Of a stretch of DNA of 50,262 nucleotides, positions 7,983-16,261 are shown piece after piece. The notes below the pieces were generated by a model. The model did not search any database. It was not told the DNA's origin and saw only the letters and a program-made list of their open reading frames with translations. How positions within the stretch are numbered: the stretch's first letter is position 1; each line of letters begins with the position of its first letter. A program made the translations under genes and the position numbers. The DNA comes from an uncultured Dorea sp. (GTDB taxonomy: Bacteria; Bacillota; Clostridia; Lachnospirales; Lachnospiraceae), in NCBI GenBank assembly GCA_910589275.1, contig CAJUTH010000027.1, positions 1-50,262 on the forward strand, given 5' to 3'.

Positions 7983-8474
7983 ATGTCGGAATTAAGTACG
8001 CTCTGTTATATAGAAAAGGATGGAAAATATCTGATGCTTCACAGGAATGTGAAGGAAAATGATGTGAATGAGGGCAAGTGGATTGGAGTAGGAGGGCATT
8101 TTGAAGAAGATGAAAGCCCGGAGGAGTGCCTGCTTCGGGAAGTGAAGGAAGAAACAGGGCTTACGCTGACCTCCTATCAGTACCGTGCTATGGTTACTTT
8201 TGTGTCGGGAAGCGGAGTCACAGAATATATGTCGCTGTTTACGGCGGATGGATTTGAAGGGGAACAGATTCCCTGTAATGAGGGGGATCTGGAGTGGGTA
8301 GAGATCTCCCTCATAGATAAACTGAATCTATGGGAGGGGGACTTGATCTTCCATAGGCTTCTTCTGGAGAGGGATACCTTCTTTTCGCTGAAGCTTGTGT
8401 ATGACGGACATGATAAGCTGGTCTATGCGGCGCTGGACGGAAAGCCGATAGGACTCCAAGGGCAAAGATTGTAA
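7983..8474 (+). CDS. Nudix hydrolase (8-oxo-dGTP diphosphatase-like)
   Basis: A 163-residue Nudix protein. The Nudix box is complete (GGHFEEDESPEECLLREVKEE followed by TGL: Gx5Ex7REUxEExGU). It opens with TLCYIEKDGKYLMLHR, as in the MutT/YtkD-type 8-oxo-dGTP diphosphatases that sanitise oxidised nucleotides, but the true substrate is not determined by sequence. The start at 7983 follows AAAGGAGAG. The open frame extends upstream without a plausible start. The GTPase-nuclease gene follows after 18 bases and is probably cotranscribed. Confidence 0.85.
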   Translation: MSELSTLCYIEKDGKYLMLHRNVKENDVNEGKWIGVGGHFEEDESPEECLLREVKEETGLTLTSYQYRAMVTFVSGSGVTEYMSLFTADGFEGEQIPCNEGDLEWVEISLIDKLNLWEGDLIFHRLLLERDTFFSLKLVYDGHDKLVYAALDGKPIGLQGQRL

Positions 8475-8492
8475 ATAGCGGGGGTATTTCTA

Positions 8493-11234
8493 ATGGAAGA
8501 TATTACATTGGAAAATAAGTCGGTAAATACACAGGGAAAGCATCTCTGTATAGGTGTTCTTGCCCATGTAGATTCGGGAAAGACAACGCTTTCGGAGAGT
8601 ATTCTCTATGAGACCGGAAGAATCAGGAAGCTGGGCAGGGTAGATCATGGGGACGCTTGTCTGGATACCCATGATTTGGAAAGGCTCAGGGGGATCACTA
8701 TTTTTTCCAGTCAGGCGGAATTTGTGCTTGGGGATAAGGCCGTGACGCTTTTAGACACGCCGGGGCATGTGGATTTTTCTGCGGAGATGGAGCGTACGCT
8801 TCAGGTGCTGGATTATGGGATTCTGGTGATCAATGGGGCGGACGGTGTACAGGGTCATACCCGGACTTTGTGGCGGCTGCTTGAGAGATATGGGATTCCT
8901 GTGTTCCTATTTATTAATAAAATGGATCAGGACGGAACAGACAGGCAGAAGCTGATGACGGAGCTTCGGCAGCAGCTCTCGGAGAGCTGCGTTTTGTTTC
9001 AGCAGGAATTATCCGGCGAAACGCTGGAGAGTATGGCAGTAACCGAGGAGGCCGCGCTGGAAGAGTATTTGGAGACGGATACTCTTTCAGAACAGACAGT
9101 GCGCGGTTTAATGAAGCGCCGGAGAATCTTTCCCTGCTATTTTGGCTCGGCGTTGAAAATGCAGGGCGTCAGGGAGTTTCTTGCGGGAGTGGAGCGCTAT
9201 ACGGAAACGCCAGCATACCCGGAAAGGTTTGGGGCAAGGGTATATAAGATTTCCAGAGACGATTCGGGGATGCGGCTGACTCATCTGAAGATCACAGGCG
9301 GAAGCCTTAAGGTCAAGGAACCGGTGACGAACCGGAAACCGGGCATGGGGACCGGAGAAGAGAGCTGGGAGGAGAAGGTTAATCAGATCCGCATTTATTC
9401 CGGAGAGAGGTACGAAACGGTGCAGGAGGCGTCCGCGGGAATGGTTTGCGCGGTGACAGGCCTTAGCCGGACTTATCCGGGAGAAGGTCTGGGATGGGAG
9501 GGAGAGCCTGCGCCGCCTATGCTGGAGCCGGTGCTCAGCTACCGCATTATCTGGCCGGAGGGGACGGATGAGCACAGCATGCTTTTGAATCTGCGCAGGC
9601 TGGAAGAGGAAGAGCCTATGCTGCGAATCCTGTGGAATGAAGAACTGGCTGAGATCCATGTGCAGGTGATGGGAGAGATTCAGTTAGAGATATTAAAGAG
9701 TCTGATAGAAGAGAGGTTTCATATCAAGGTGTCCTTTGATACGGGAAATATTGTGTACAAAGAGACCATTCGGAATCAGGCGGAAGGGGTGGGGCATTTT
9801 GAGCCGCTGCGCCACTATGCGGAGGTGCATCTGATTCTGGAGCCGGGAGAGCCGGGGAGCGGGCTTGTATTTTCCTCTGAATGCAGCGAGGATGCGCTGG
9901 ATAGAAACTGGCAGCATTTGATATTGTCCAGCCTTCAGGCTACGGAGCACAAAGGAGTCCTGACCGGTTCGGCAGTTACCGACATGCGGATTACGCTGGC
10001 GGTGGGCCGGGCCCATTTGAAGCACACAGAGGGAGGAGATTTCCGTCAGGCAGCCTGCCGCGCGCTCCGTCAGGGGCTGATGCAGGCGGAGAGTGTATTG
10101 TTAGAGCCTTATTATGCTTTCAGTCTGGAGCTGCCCGGCGAAAATGTCGGACGTGCCCTGAACGATATACAGAAGATGCATGGAGAATTTGAAAATCCGG
10201 AAACTGACGGAGAGTTTACGGTGATAAGGGGGTGCGCGCCGGTTTCCGGAATGAGGGATTACCAGTTGGAGGTGGCGGCCTATACAAAGGGCAGGGGACG
10301 GCTCTTCTGTACCTTGAAGGGCTATGAGCCCTGCGCGGAGGCGGAGAAAATCATAGAGGCGGCCGGTTATGATCCGGAGGCCGATACAGATCATCCGCCG
10401 GGTTCGATATTTTGCTCCCATGGCGCGGGCTTTTATGTGCCTTGGAATGAAGTGTTCCAGTATATGCATATAGAAAGCCAGCTTAAAAAAAGAAGGGAGC
10501 AGGAAGAAAAGGAGGCTCGCCGGAATGTGGGAAAAAGCAGCCGGTCCGGCAAGCGGGCGCCTTCCATGGCAGCGGCAAGGCGGGACGCCGCAGAAGAGAA
10601 GGAGCTGGAGGAAATATTTATCCGCACTTATGGAAAGATTGAGCGCAGAAAACCGCCGGCTAGGCAGACGGTAGACGCCTCCCATGAGAAAAAGCTGTCG
10701 GAGAAACAGGCAGATCAGAAGGAGTATCTGCTGGTAGACGGATATAATATCATATTTGCATGGGAAGAATTAAAGGAGCTGGCAAAGAACAATATTGAAG
10801 CTGCGAGAAATAAGCTGATGGATATCCTGAGCAATTATCAGGGATTTAAAAAATGTACGCTGATTCTTGTGTTCGACGCCTATAAGGTAGAGGGAGAAGC
10901 GCTGGAAATCCAGCGGTATCATAATATCTATGTGGTATACACCAAGGAAGCGGAAACCGCCGACCAGTATATTGAGAAGGTAGTGCATGAGATCGGACGG
11001 AAATACCACGTTACCGTTGCAACCTCAGACGGAGTAGAGCAGGTGATCACGGCCGGGCAGGGTGCGAGTCTGATTTCCGCGAGAGAATTTGAGGAAGAAG
11101 TGCGGATGGCGGAACGTGAGATCAGGGAAGAGTGGAAGCGGCGCAGGCAGAGCGGCAAGAATTATTTGTTTGACCATATGGATGAAGAATTGGCAAGACA
11201 GATGGAAGAGATACGGCTTGGAAAAAGAGAGTGA
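8493..11234 (+). CDS. TetM/EF-G-like translational GTPase fused to NYN (Rae1/YacP) nuclease
   Basis: A 913-residue fusion. Residues 18-650 are a TetM/EF-G-type GTPase: G1 AHVDSGKTT, switch I RGITI, G3 DTPGH, G4 NKMD, followed by the usual translation-factor domains. A charged, low-complexity linker spans about 655-740. The C-terminal part (about 744-913) is a YacP/Rae1-type NYN domain: LLVDGYNIIFAW with the first catalytic Asp, LILVFDAYKVEG, ETADQYIEKV and VATSDGVEQ. In Bacillus, Rae1 is a ribosome-associated endonuclease that cuts mRNA in the A site. Tethering it to a ribosome-protection-like GTPase suggests ribosome rescue or mRNA quality control rather than tetracycline resistance. The GTPase and nuclease motifs look intact; the joint role is inferred. 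Confidence 0.85.
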   Translation: MEDITLENKSVNTQGKHLCIGVLAHVDSGKTTLSESILYETGRIRKLGRVDHGDACLDTHDLERLRGITIFSSQAEFVLGDKAVTLLDTPGHVDFSAEMERTLQVLDYGILVINGADGVQGHTRTLWRLLERYGIPVFLFINKMDQDGTDRQKLMTELRQQLSESCVLFQQELSGETLESMAVTEEAALEEYLETDTLSEQTVRGLMKRRRIFPCYFGSALKMQGVREFLAGVERYTETPAYPERFGARVYKISRDDSGMRLTHLKITGGSLKVKEPVTNRKPGMGTGEESWEEKVNQIRIYSGERYETVQEASAGMVCAVTGLSRTYPGEGLGWEGEPAPPMLEPVLSYRIIWPEGTDEHSMLLNLRRLEEEEPMLRILWNEELAEIHVQVMGEIQLEILKSLIEERFHIKVSFDTGNIVYKETIRNQAEGVGHFEPLRHYAEVHLILEPGEPGSGLVFSSECSEDALDRNWQHLILSSLQATEHKGVLTGSAVTDMRITLAVGRAHLKHTEGGDFRQAACRALRQGLMQAESVLLEPYYAFSLELPGENVGRALNDIQKMHGEFENPETDGEFTVIRGCAPVSGMRDYQLEVAAYTKGRGRLFCTLKGYEPCAEAEKIIEAAGYDPEADTDHPPGSIFCSHGAGFYVPWNEVFQYMHIESQLKKRREQEEKEARRNVGKSSRSGKRAPSMAAARRDAAEEKELEEIFIRTYGKIERRKPPARQTVDASHEKKLSEKQADQKEYLLVDGYNIIFAWEELKELAKNNIEAARNKLMDILSNYQGFKKCTLILVFDAYKVEGEALEIQRYHNIYVVYTKEAETADQYIEKVVHEIGRKYHVTVATSDGVEQVITAGQGASLISAREFEEEVRMAEREIREEWKRRRQSGKNYLFDHMDEELARQMEEIRLGKRE

Positions 11235-11312
11235 GTTTTTTCGCCGAATGGTGTATAATATGGACAGGAAGCAAACAGACTAATTTGAGAACAAGGAGAA
11301 AAGGAGAGAACT

Positions 11313-11624
11313 ATGGCAGCAATACATGTGAAGTCAGAGGATTTTAAAGAGGTTGTTTTGAATGCGGACAAGCCGGTTTTGGTAGATTTTTGGGCAAAAT
11401 GGTGCGGGCCCTGCCAGACGATGGGGCCGATAGTGGAGGAGCTTGCAGAAGAGCTTCCGGATATCAAGGTATGTAAGCTTGATATTGACGATGCGATGGA
11501 GACTGCAAGACAGTACCGGGTAATGTCTATTCCTACCTTTGTACTTTTTAAAGACGGGGAGGCAGTATCAAGAACCGTCGGCGAGCAGACAAAAGCGGAA
11601 CTAATGGCATTCATTGGCCGTTAA
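11313..11624 (+). CDS. trxA: Thioredoxin
   Basis: A 103-residue thioredoxin with the redox site WAKWCGPCQTM (CGPC), the conserved Asp in VLVDFWA and the cis-Pro motif SIPTFVLF. It reduces protein disulfides, normally recycled by thioredoxin reductase, which is not in the window. An AAGGAGA site precedes the ATG. It lies 78 bases after the GTPase-nuclease gene and before a promoter for the next gene. Confidence 0.93.
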   Translation: MAAIHVKSEDFKEVVLNADKPVLVDFWAKWCGPCQTMGPIVEELAEELPDIKVCKLDIDDAMETARQYRVMSIPTFVLFKDGEAVSRTVGEQTKAELMAFIGR

Positions 11625-11683
11625 TATAGGGAGAAGTTACAAAAAATCAGGATAATTACCTATAAATACAGTATAAACTACAA

Positions 11684-11711
11684 TTGAAATATATAACATA
11701 TGTGCTATAAT
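11684..11711 (+). promoter_or_regulatory. Sigma-A type promoter before the DUF6465-like gene
   Basis: TTGAAA (11684-11689) and TATAAT (11706-11711) are spaced by 16 bases in the AT-rich gap after trxA, about 65 bases upstream of the next ATG. Confidence 0.55.
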
Positions 11712-11775
11712 TATTTCCGATACTAGGTAAACAAGAACAAATGATATAGAATCAAAGTTATCAGGAGGAAGTATT

Positions 11776-12192
11776 ATGGCAACAAAGAAAACAGGAAGGA
11801 CGGCGGCTGCAAAGACTGCGGAAGTAAAAGTAACAGAAACGCAGAAAGCAGATACAAAGGCAGCAGATACAAAAGCAACGGCTGCGGCTGTAAAGAAGGC
11901 GGAGACGAAAACTGCGGAAGCGAAAAAAGCAGAGAAGAAACCCGCTGCAAAGAAAGCTTCTAAGCCGGCAAGAAAGCCTGCCGCAAAGAAAGAAATGAAA
12001 GTGAACGCATATGTGGAGTACCGCGAGAAACAGGTAGAGGACAAGACGATCATTGCCGACGTTAAGAAGGCATGGACCAAGTCCGGCGGCAAGATCGGGG
12101 ACATTAAGACTATGGATCTTTATATCAAACCGGAAGAGGATGCGGTATATTATGTGATTAACGGAACAGAGAAAGGCTCTGTTGCATTTTAA
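11776..12192 (+). CDS. DUF6465-like protein with Lys/Ala-rich histone-like N-terminus
   Basis: A 138-residue protein. Residues 1-75 are almost entirely Ala, Lys, Thr and Pro (repeats such as AKKAEKKPAAKKASKPARK), like histone-H1-type tails. The C-terminal 60 residues form a compact conserved domain (VNAYVEYREKQVEDKTI through DLYIKPEEDAVYYVINGTE). I recognise this as the DUF6465 type common in Lachnospiraceae; no enzymatic motif is visible. The tail suggests nucleic-acid binding, but this is inference. It has its own promoter and a CAGGAGGA ribosome site. Confidence 0.7.
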   Translation: MATKKTGRTAAAKTAEVKVTETQKADTKAADTKATAAAVKKAETKTAEAKKAEKKPAAKKASKPARKPAAKKEMKVNAYVEYREKQVEDKTIIADVKKAWTKSGGKIGDIKTMDLYIKPEEDAVYYVINGTEKGSVAF

Positions 12193-12251
12193 GCTGATCT
12201 GTAGAATCATTTGCGGATGCGGCTGGATGAAAGAGACGAAGGAGAAGGATA

Positions 12252-13061
12252 ATGAATGATGTAATAACACGAATTGATCAGATAACCGGAACAGGAATGC
12301 TCTTCCTGCAGAACATGACCGTGCTGATTATTACAATCGTGATCGGTCTGATCGTAGGGTTGTTTGGGCTGAAGCTGGTAAGAGTGTGGGCAGCATTTAT
12401 GGGATTTCTTCTGGGAGCGGCGGCAGGCGGCGGAATTGCCGCTGCGGCAGAACTGCCGGAGATGGCTTCTGTGGGAGTTATGTTAGGAGCGGCGCTTCTT
12501 ATGGCAGTGCTTGCCTGTATCTTTTATAAGGTCGGGATTTTCTTCTATATGATATTTCTTGTTACCGGGCTCTGTGTGCTGATCACAAAGATGAGCACCT
12601 TGCCAGTGCTTGGAATCAGCCTTGTGCTTGGACTGGTTGTGGCGGTTGTTACGGTGAAGGTATTTGACCCGCTTGTGATCATTGTCACATCGATCAGCGG
12701 AGGTTTTATGGCGGGCAGCGCCATCGTATCGATGGTGGGGCTTGGGGAGAATCTCATCGCAGTGATTGCCGTACCGCTTGTGCTGATTATTCTGTGTATG
12801 GCCGTGCAGTTTATTATGCGCTCTAGACAGGTAGGCAGAAGGCAGGAAGAAAAGGCCGATGAGAAGAAACTGCAGATATCTAGAGAGACAGAGGTCGAAA
12901 AGGCGAGGATGCTCTTAGATGACGATCTGGATGAGGAGATCATAGACGACGACTATGACTCTTATGACGACGAGTTTGCGGAGGATGATCTGGAGGATGA
13001 GCCGGAGTTTGATACGGATGAAGATTTAGAAGCAGATGACGATTTTAGAATCATTGAATAG
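12252..13061 (+). CDS. Multispanning membrane protein (DUF4203-like) with acidic tail
   Basis: A 269-residue protein with about six to seven hydrophobic segments between residues 20 and 188, rich in Gly and Ala (GFLLGAAAGGGIAAAAE), and a cytoplasmic C-terminal tail that is extremely acidic (residues 218-269, long runs of Asp and Glu). The arrangement resembles DUF4203/TMEM198-type membrane proteins. Function is unknown. It follows the DUF6465-like gene by 60 bases and has an AAGGAGAAGG ribosome site. Confidence 0.6.
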   Translation: MNDVITRIDQITGTGMLFLQNMTVLIITIVIGLIVGLFGLKLVRVWAAFMGFLLGAAAGGGIAAAAELPEMASVGVMLGAALLMAVLACIFYKVGIFFYMIFLVTGLCVLITKMSTLPVLGISLVLGLVVAVVTVKVFDPLVIIVTSISGGFMAGSAIVSMVGLGENLIAVIAVPLVLIILCMAVQFIMRSRQVGRRQEEKADEKKLQISRETEVEKARMLLDDDLDEEIIDDDYDSYDDEFAEDDLEDEPEFDTDEDLEADDDFRIIE

Positions 13062-13122
13062 TGTACGGATTAAGGGACACCTTATTTGCTATAGTCTGAC
13101 TATGGGAAGTGAGGTGTTTTTT

Positions 13123-13347
13123 ATGTGTAAAGCAGGAAGAATTGTATTGATGGCAGCAGGAACGGCTGCAATGGGCGTAATCTTGGTAATGTTTGGATTC
13201 GTGGAGACTAATATACCGCCTGCCGGGTATCTTGGCATGTGGGTGATATGCGCCGGGATTATCGATTATGGAGCAGAGGCGGGAGTTTTCTTAACAGGGA
13301 AAGGCAGCGGGAACAAAGAGAATATTGTAAAAGGAAAGGAATGGTGA
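13123..13347 (+). CDS. Small membrane protein, unknown
   Basis: A 74-residue protein with two hydrophobic segments (IVLMAAGTAAMGVILVMFGF and a second around YLGMWVICAGIIDYGAEAGVFL) and a basic C-terminus. I start at ATG 13123 because GAGGTG lies 6 bases upstream; the open frame runs further upstream into the previous gene without a ribosome site. I do not recognise the family. Confidence 0.5.
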   Translation: MCKAGRIVLMAAGTAAMGVILVMFGFVETNIPPAGYLGMWVICAGIIDYGAEAGVFLTGKGSGNKENIVKGKEW

Positions 13348-13353
13348 GAGCAT

Positions 13354-13587
13354 ATGAGACAGGAGCGGTTTAAGATGGAACGGCCGGGACAGGTAGAGGA
13401 AGGGCAGGAGGTAACGATCAGTGAGCGAAGTCCCAGCGCTGGAAGATATACCTATCTGGTAGAGCCCTCTGTGGCTATGTCAGGGATTTATAGGACAACA
13501 GAGAGGATTAAGGCCAGAACAGGTATTATTCGGAAAATCGAGGAGACAGACAGAGGCTTTTATTTACTTGTGGAGTTGGAGAATTAG
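13354..13587 (+). CDS. Small conserved-looking hypothetical protein
   Basis: A 77-residue soluble protein with mixed charge, no membrane segment and no motif I recognise. It starts 6 bases after the small membrane protein gene, with GGTGAG before the ATG, so the two are probably cotranscribed. It ends before the repeat-bearing hydrogenase leader region. Confidence 0.5.
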   Translation: MRQERFKMERPGQVEEGQEVTISERSPSAGRYTYLVEPSVAMSGIYRTTERIKARTGIIRKIEETDRGFYLLVELEN

Positions 13588-13639
13588 CTGTTTTTTGCGG
13601 TATTATGTAATTTGTAGCAGACAGCGGAGTGTGATGCCT

Positions 13640-13719
13640 GACATAGTGAAAAAACTAACGGGACTGTGTGAAAAATAACGGGAGTGCGCGAAAAATAACA
13701 GGAATGGGTGAAAATTAAC
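13640..13719 (+). repeat. Tandem 20-bp repeats upstream of the hydrogenase operon
   Basis: Three direct units of exactly 20 bp (13660-13679, 13680-13699, 13700-13719) share the pattern GTG.GAAAA.TAAC preceded by GGA, and a diverged fourth copy (tagtgaaaaaactaac) lies at about 13644-13659. Twenty bp is close to two helical turns, so the units face the same side of the DNA, as in an operator array. The hydC start lies 100 bases downstream. Confidence 0.7.
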
Positions 13720-13819
13720 AATAATTTATGCAAATTTTTGTAGAATTTAGACAATTAATGTGTTAAGATACTTTATAGGTTAAGCGTGAACTAAATAATA
13801 TAGAGAGGGAGGTAATCAC

Positions 13820-14314
13820 ATGCTTTCTAAAAAGTCTACGGTTCCATTTCGCGGAACTGAAGAACAGGAAAAAGCACTGCTGGCGGTAATAGAAGAGCTG
13901 AAAGATGAAAAAGGCGCGTTAATGCCGATTATGCAGAAAGCGCAGGATATCTATGGATATCTTCCAATTGAGGTGCAGACTATGATTTCCGATCATACCG
14001 GTATACCTTTGGAGAAGATTTACGGAGTAGCTACATTTTACTCCCAGTTTAACTTAAGCCCCAAGGGCAGGTATCAGATTTCTGTTTGCCTTGGCACGGC
14101 GTGCTATGTTAAGGGCTCCGGCGACATTTACAACAAGCTGATGGAGAAGCTTGGCATTGTGGGCGGAGAGTGTACGGCCGACGGAAGATTTTCGCTGGAT
14201 GCATGCCGCTGTATCGGCGCCTGCGGACTTGCGCCTGTTATGACCATTAACGACGAGGTGTATGGACGGCTGAAGGTTGAGGATATCGACGATATCCTTG
14301 CAAAATATGAGTAG
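13820..14314 (+). CDS. hydC: Electron-bifurcating hydrogenase, NuoE-like [2Fe-2S] subunit
   Basis: A 164-residue NuoE/HydC-type subunit: an N-terminal helical part (IMQKAQDIYGYLPIEVQ, GIPLEKIYGVATFYSQF) and a thioredoxin-like [2Fe-2S] domain with four cysteines (CLGTACY and CRCIGACGLAPVM). In HydABC complexes it relays electrons with HydB between NADH and the flavin site. A strong GGGAGG precedes the ATG. It is the first gene of the operon and follows the 20-bp repeat array. Confidence 0.88.
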   Translation: MLSKKSTVPFRGTEEQEKALLAVIEELKDEKGALMPIMQKAQDIYGYLPIEVQTMISDHTGIPLEKIYGVATFYSQFNLSPKGRYQISVCLGTACYVKGSGDIYNKLMEKLGIVGGECTADGRFSLDACRCIGACGLAPVMTINDEVYGRLKVEDIDDILAKYE

Positions 14315-14350
14315 CGATTAGTCAGAATTTGGGAGAAATGGAGGAACAGT

Positions 14351-16246
14351 ATGAAATCTCTGGAAGAATTACGTGTAATAAGAGAAAAGATGCAGGGAAC
14401 TGTAGAGTATCGTTCTGAACATGAATCTCTGGCAGACGCCCTAGCGTCAGAACATGGCAAGTATCGCGCTCATGTGCTGGTATGCGGCGGTACTGGATGT
14501 ACGTCATCCGGAAGCCAGAAGATCAGAGAGAGACTGGATGAAGAGATTAAGAAGAACGGTCTGGAAGAGGAAGTATGTGTGATTAAGACGGGCTGCTTTG
14601 GCCTGTGCGCATTGGGACCGATCATGATTGTGTATCCGGAAGGAGCTTTTTATTCCATGGTGAAGGAAGAGGATATTCCGGAGATCGTGGAGGAGCATCT
14701 TGCCAAGGGCAACGTGGTAAAAAGGCTCTTGTACGACGAGACTGTAAAGGGGGACGAGGTGCTTCCTCTGCAGGAGACGAATTTCTATAAGAAGCAGCAC
14801 AGGGTTGCGCTCCGCAACTGCGGCGTGATCAGCCCGGAGGATATTGAGGAATACATAGGAACCCATGGATATGAGGCGCTGGGGAAGGTCCTGACTGAGA
14901 TGGAGCCGAAGGATGTGATCCAGACATTGTTAGACAGCGGTCTTAGGGGACGCGGCGGAGCGGGATTCCCAACTGGCATGAAGTGGAAATTTGCCGCGGC
15001 AAATGAGGCGGACCAGAAGTATGTCTGCTGTAACGCAGACGAGGGCGACCCGGGCGCGTTTATGGACCGTTCCGTGCTGGAAGGCGATCCCCATGTGGTA
15101 TTGGAGGCGATGGCGATCGCGGGCTATGCGATCGGGGCTTCCCAAGGATATATCTATGTGCGTGCCGAGTATCCGATCGCGGTAGAACGTTTGAATATTG
15201 CGATTAAGCAGGCTAGGGAATACGGCATGCTTGGCGAGGATATTTTTGGAACAGGATTTAAATTTGATATAGAGCTGAGGCTTGGAGCAGGCGCTTTTGT
15301 ATGCGGCGAGGAGACGGCGCTGATGACTTCCATCGAAGGAAACAGAGGCGAGCCGAGACCGCGTCCGCCGTTCCCGGCGCTCAAAGGTCTGTTCCAGAAA
15401 CCGACGATCCTGAACAATGTAGAGACGCTGGCGAATATTCCGCAGATCATCTTAAACGGAGCGGAGTGGTTCGCAGCTATGGGTACCGAGAAGTCCAAGG
15501 GAACTAAGGTATTTGCTCTTGGCGGCAAGGTAAATAATACAGGGCTTGTGGAGATTCCGATGGGAACCACGCTCCGCGAGATCGTAGAGGAAATCGGCGG
15601 AGGCATCCCGAAAGGCAAGAAGTTCAAGGCTGCCCAGACTGGAGGACCGTCCGGCGGATGTATCCCGGCGGAGAAGTTTGATACGCCGATCGACTATGAT
15701 AACCTGATCGCAATCGGTTCCATGATGGGTTCCGGCGGTCTGATCGTTATGGACGAGGATACCTGTATGGTAGATATCGCCAAGTTCTTCTTGGAATTTA
15801 CTGTAGACGAGTCCTGCGGCAAATGTACTCCGTGCCGGATCGGAACCAGACGTATGCTTGAGATCTTAGATAAGATTACGAAGGGTCAGGGAACCATGGA
15901 GGATTTAGACAGACTGGAAGAGCTGGCTGCCCACTTGAAGTCCAATTCCTTGTGCGCGCTGGGACAGACGGCGCCGAATCCGGTACTTTCTACCCTGCGT
16001 TATTTCAAGGACGAGTATATCGCCCATATTGTAGATAAAAAATGTCCGGCAGGCGTATGTAAGGATCTCCTGCAGTACAAGATTGACGCCGATAAGTGTA
16101 AGGGCTGTACGCTTTGCGCAAGGATCTGTCCGAATGAAGCGATTGTCGGCAAGGTAAAAGAACCTCATGCGATTAATCCGGATAAGTGCGTGAAGTGTGG
16201 GGCTTGTATGGAAAAATGCCGCTTTGGCGCTATTTACAAAGAGTAA
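14351..16246 (+). CDS. hydB: Electron-bifurcating hydrogenase, NuoF-like FMN/NADH subunit
   Basis: A 631-residue HydB/NuoF protein. An N-terminal thioredoxin-like [2Fe-2S] domain (CGGTGCTSSGS, TGCFGLCALGP) precedes the FMN- and NADH-binding region (GLRGRGGAGFPTGMKW, GAGAFVCGEETALMTSIEG), a [4Fe-4S] motif (ESCGKCTPCRIGTRR plus a later Cys in LCALGQ), and a C-terminal two-cluster ferredoxin domain (CKGCTLCARICP, CVKCGACMEKCRFG). It is the site of flavin-based bifurcation of NADH and reduced ferredoxin. It lies 36 bases after hydC and 15 before hydA. Confidence 0.92.
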   Translation: MKSLEELRVIREKMQGTVEYRSEHESLADALASEHGKYRAHVLVCGGTGCTSSGSQKIRERLDEEIKKNGLEEEVCVIKTGCFGLCALGPIMIVYPEGAFYSMVKEEDIPEIVEEHLAKGNVVKRLLYDETVKGDEVLPLQETNFYKKQHRVALRNCGVISPEDIEEYIGTHGYEALGKVLTEMEPKDVIQTLLDSGLRGRGGAGFPTGMKWKFAAANEADQKYVCCNADEGDPGAFMDRSVLEGDPHVVLEAMAIAGYAIGASQGYIYVRAEYPIAVERLNIAIKQAREYGMLGEDIFGTGFKFDIELRLGAGAFVCGEETALMTSIEGNRGEPRPRPPFPALKGLFQKPTILNNVETLANIPQIILNGAEWFAAMGTEKSKGTKVFALGGKVNNTGLVEIPMGTTLREIVEEIGGGIPKGKKFKAAQTGGPSGGCIPAEKFDTPIDYDNLIAIGSMMGSGGLIVMDEDTCMVDIAKFFLEFTVDESCGKCTPCRIGTRRMLEILDKITKGQGTMEDLDRLEELAAHLKSNSLCALGQTAPNPVLSTLRYFKDEYIAHIVDKKCPAGVCKDLLQYKIDADKCKGCTLCARICPNEAIVGKVKEPHAINPDKCVKCGACMEKCRFGAIYKE

Positions 16247-16261
16247 GGGAGGATGGAGAAT

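Noticed and set aside
8493..10600. Tetracycline resistance gene (tetM/tetW) call
   Set aside because: The fold is similar, but the C-terminal nuclease fusion and the housekeeping neighbourhood (Nudix, trxA) with no mobile element argue against an acquired resistance gene.
13660..13719. The 20-bp units as a CRISPR array or replication origin iterons
   Set aside because: The units abut without spacers, there are no cas or replication genes nearby, and their place before hydC fits an operator array better.
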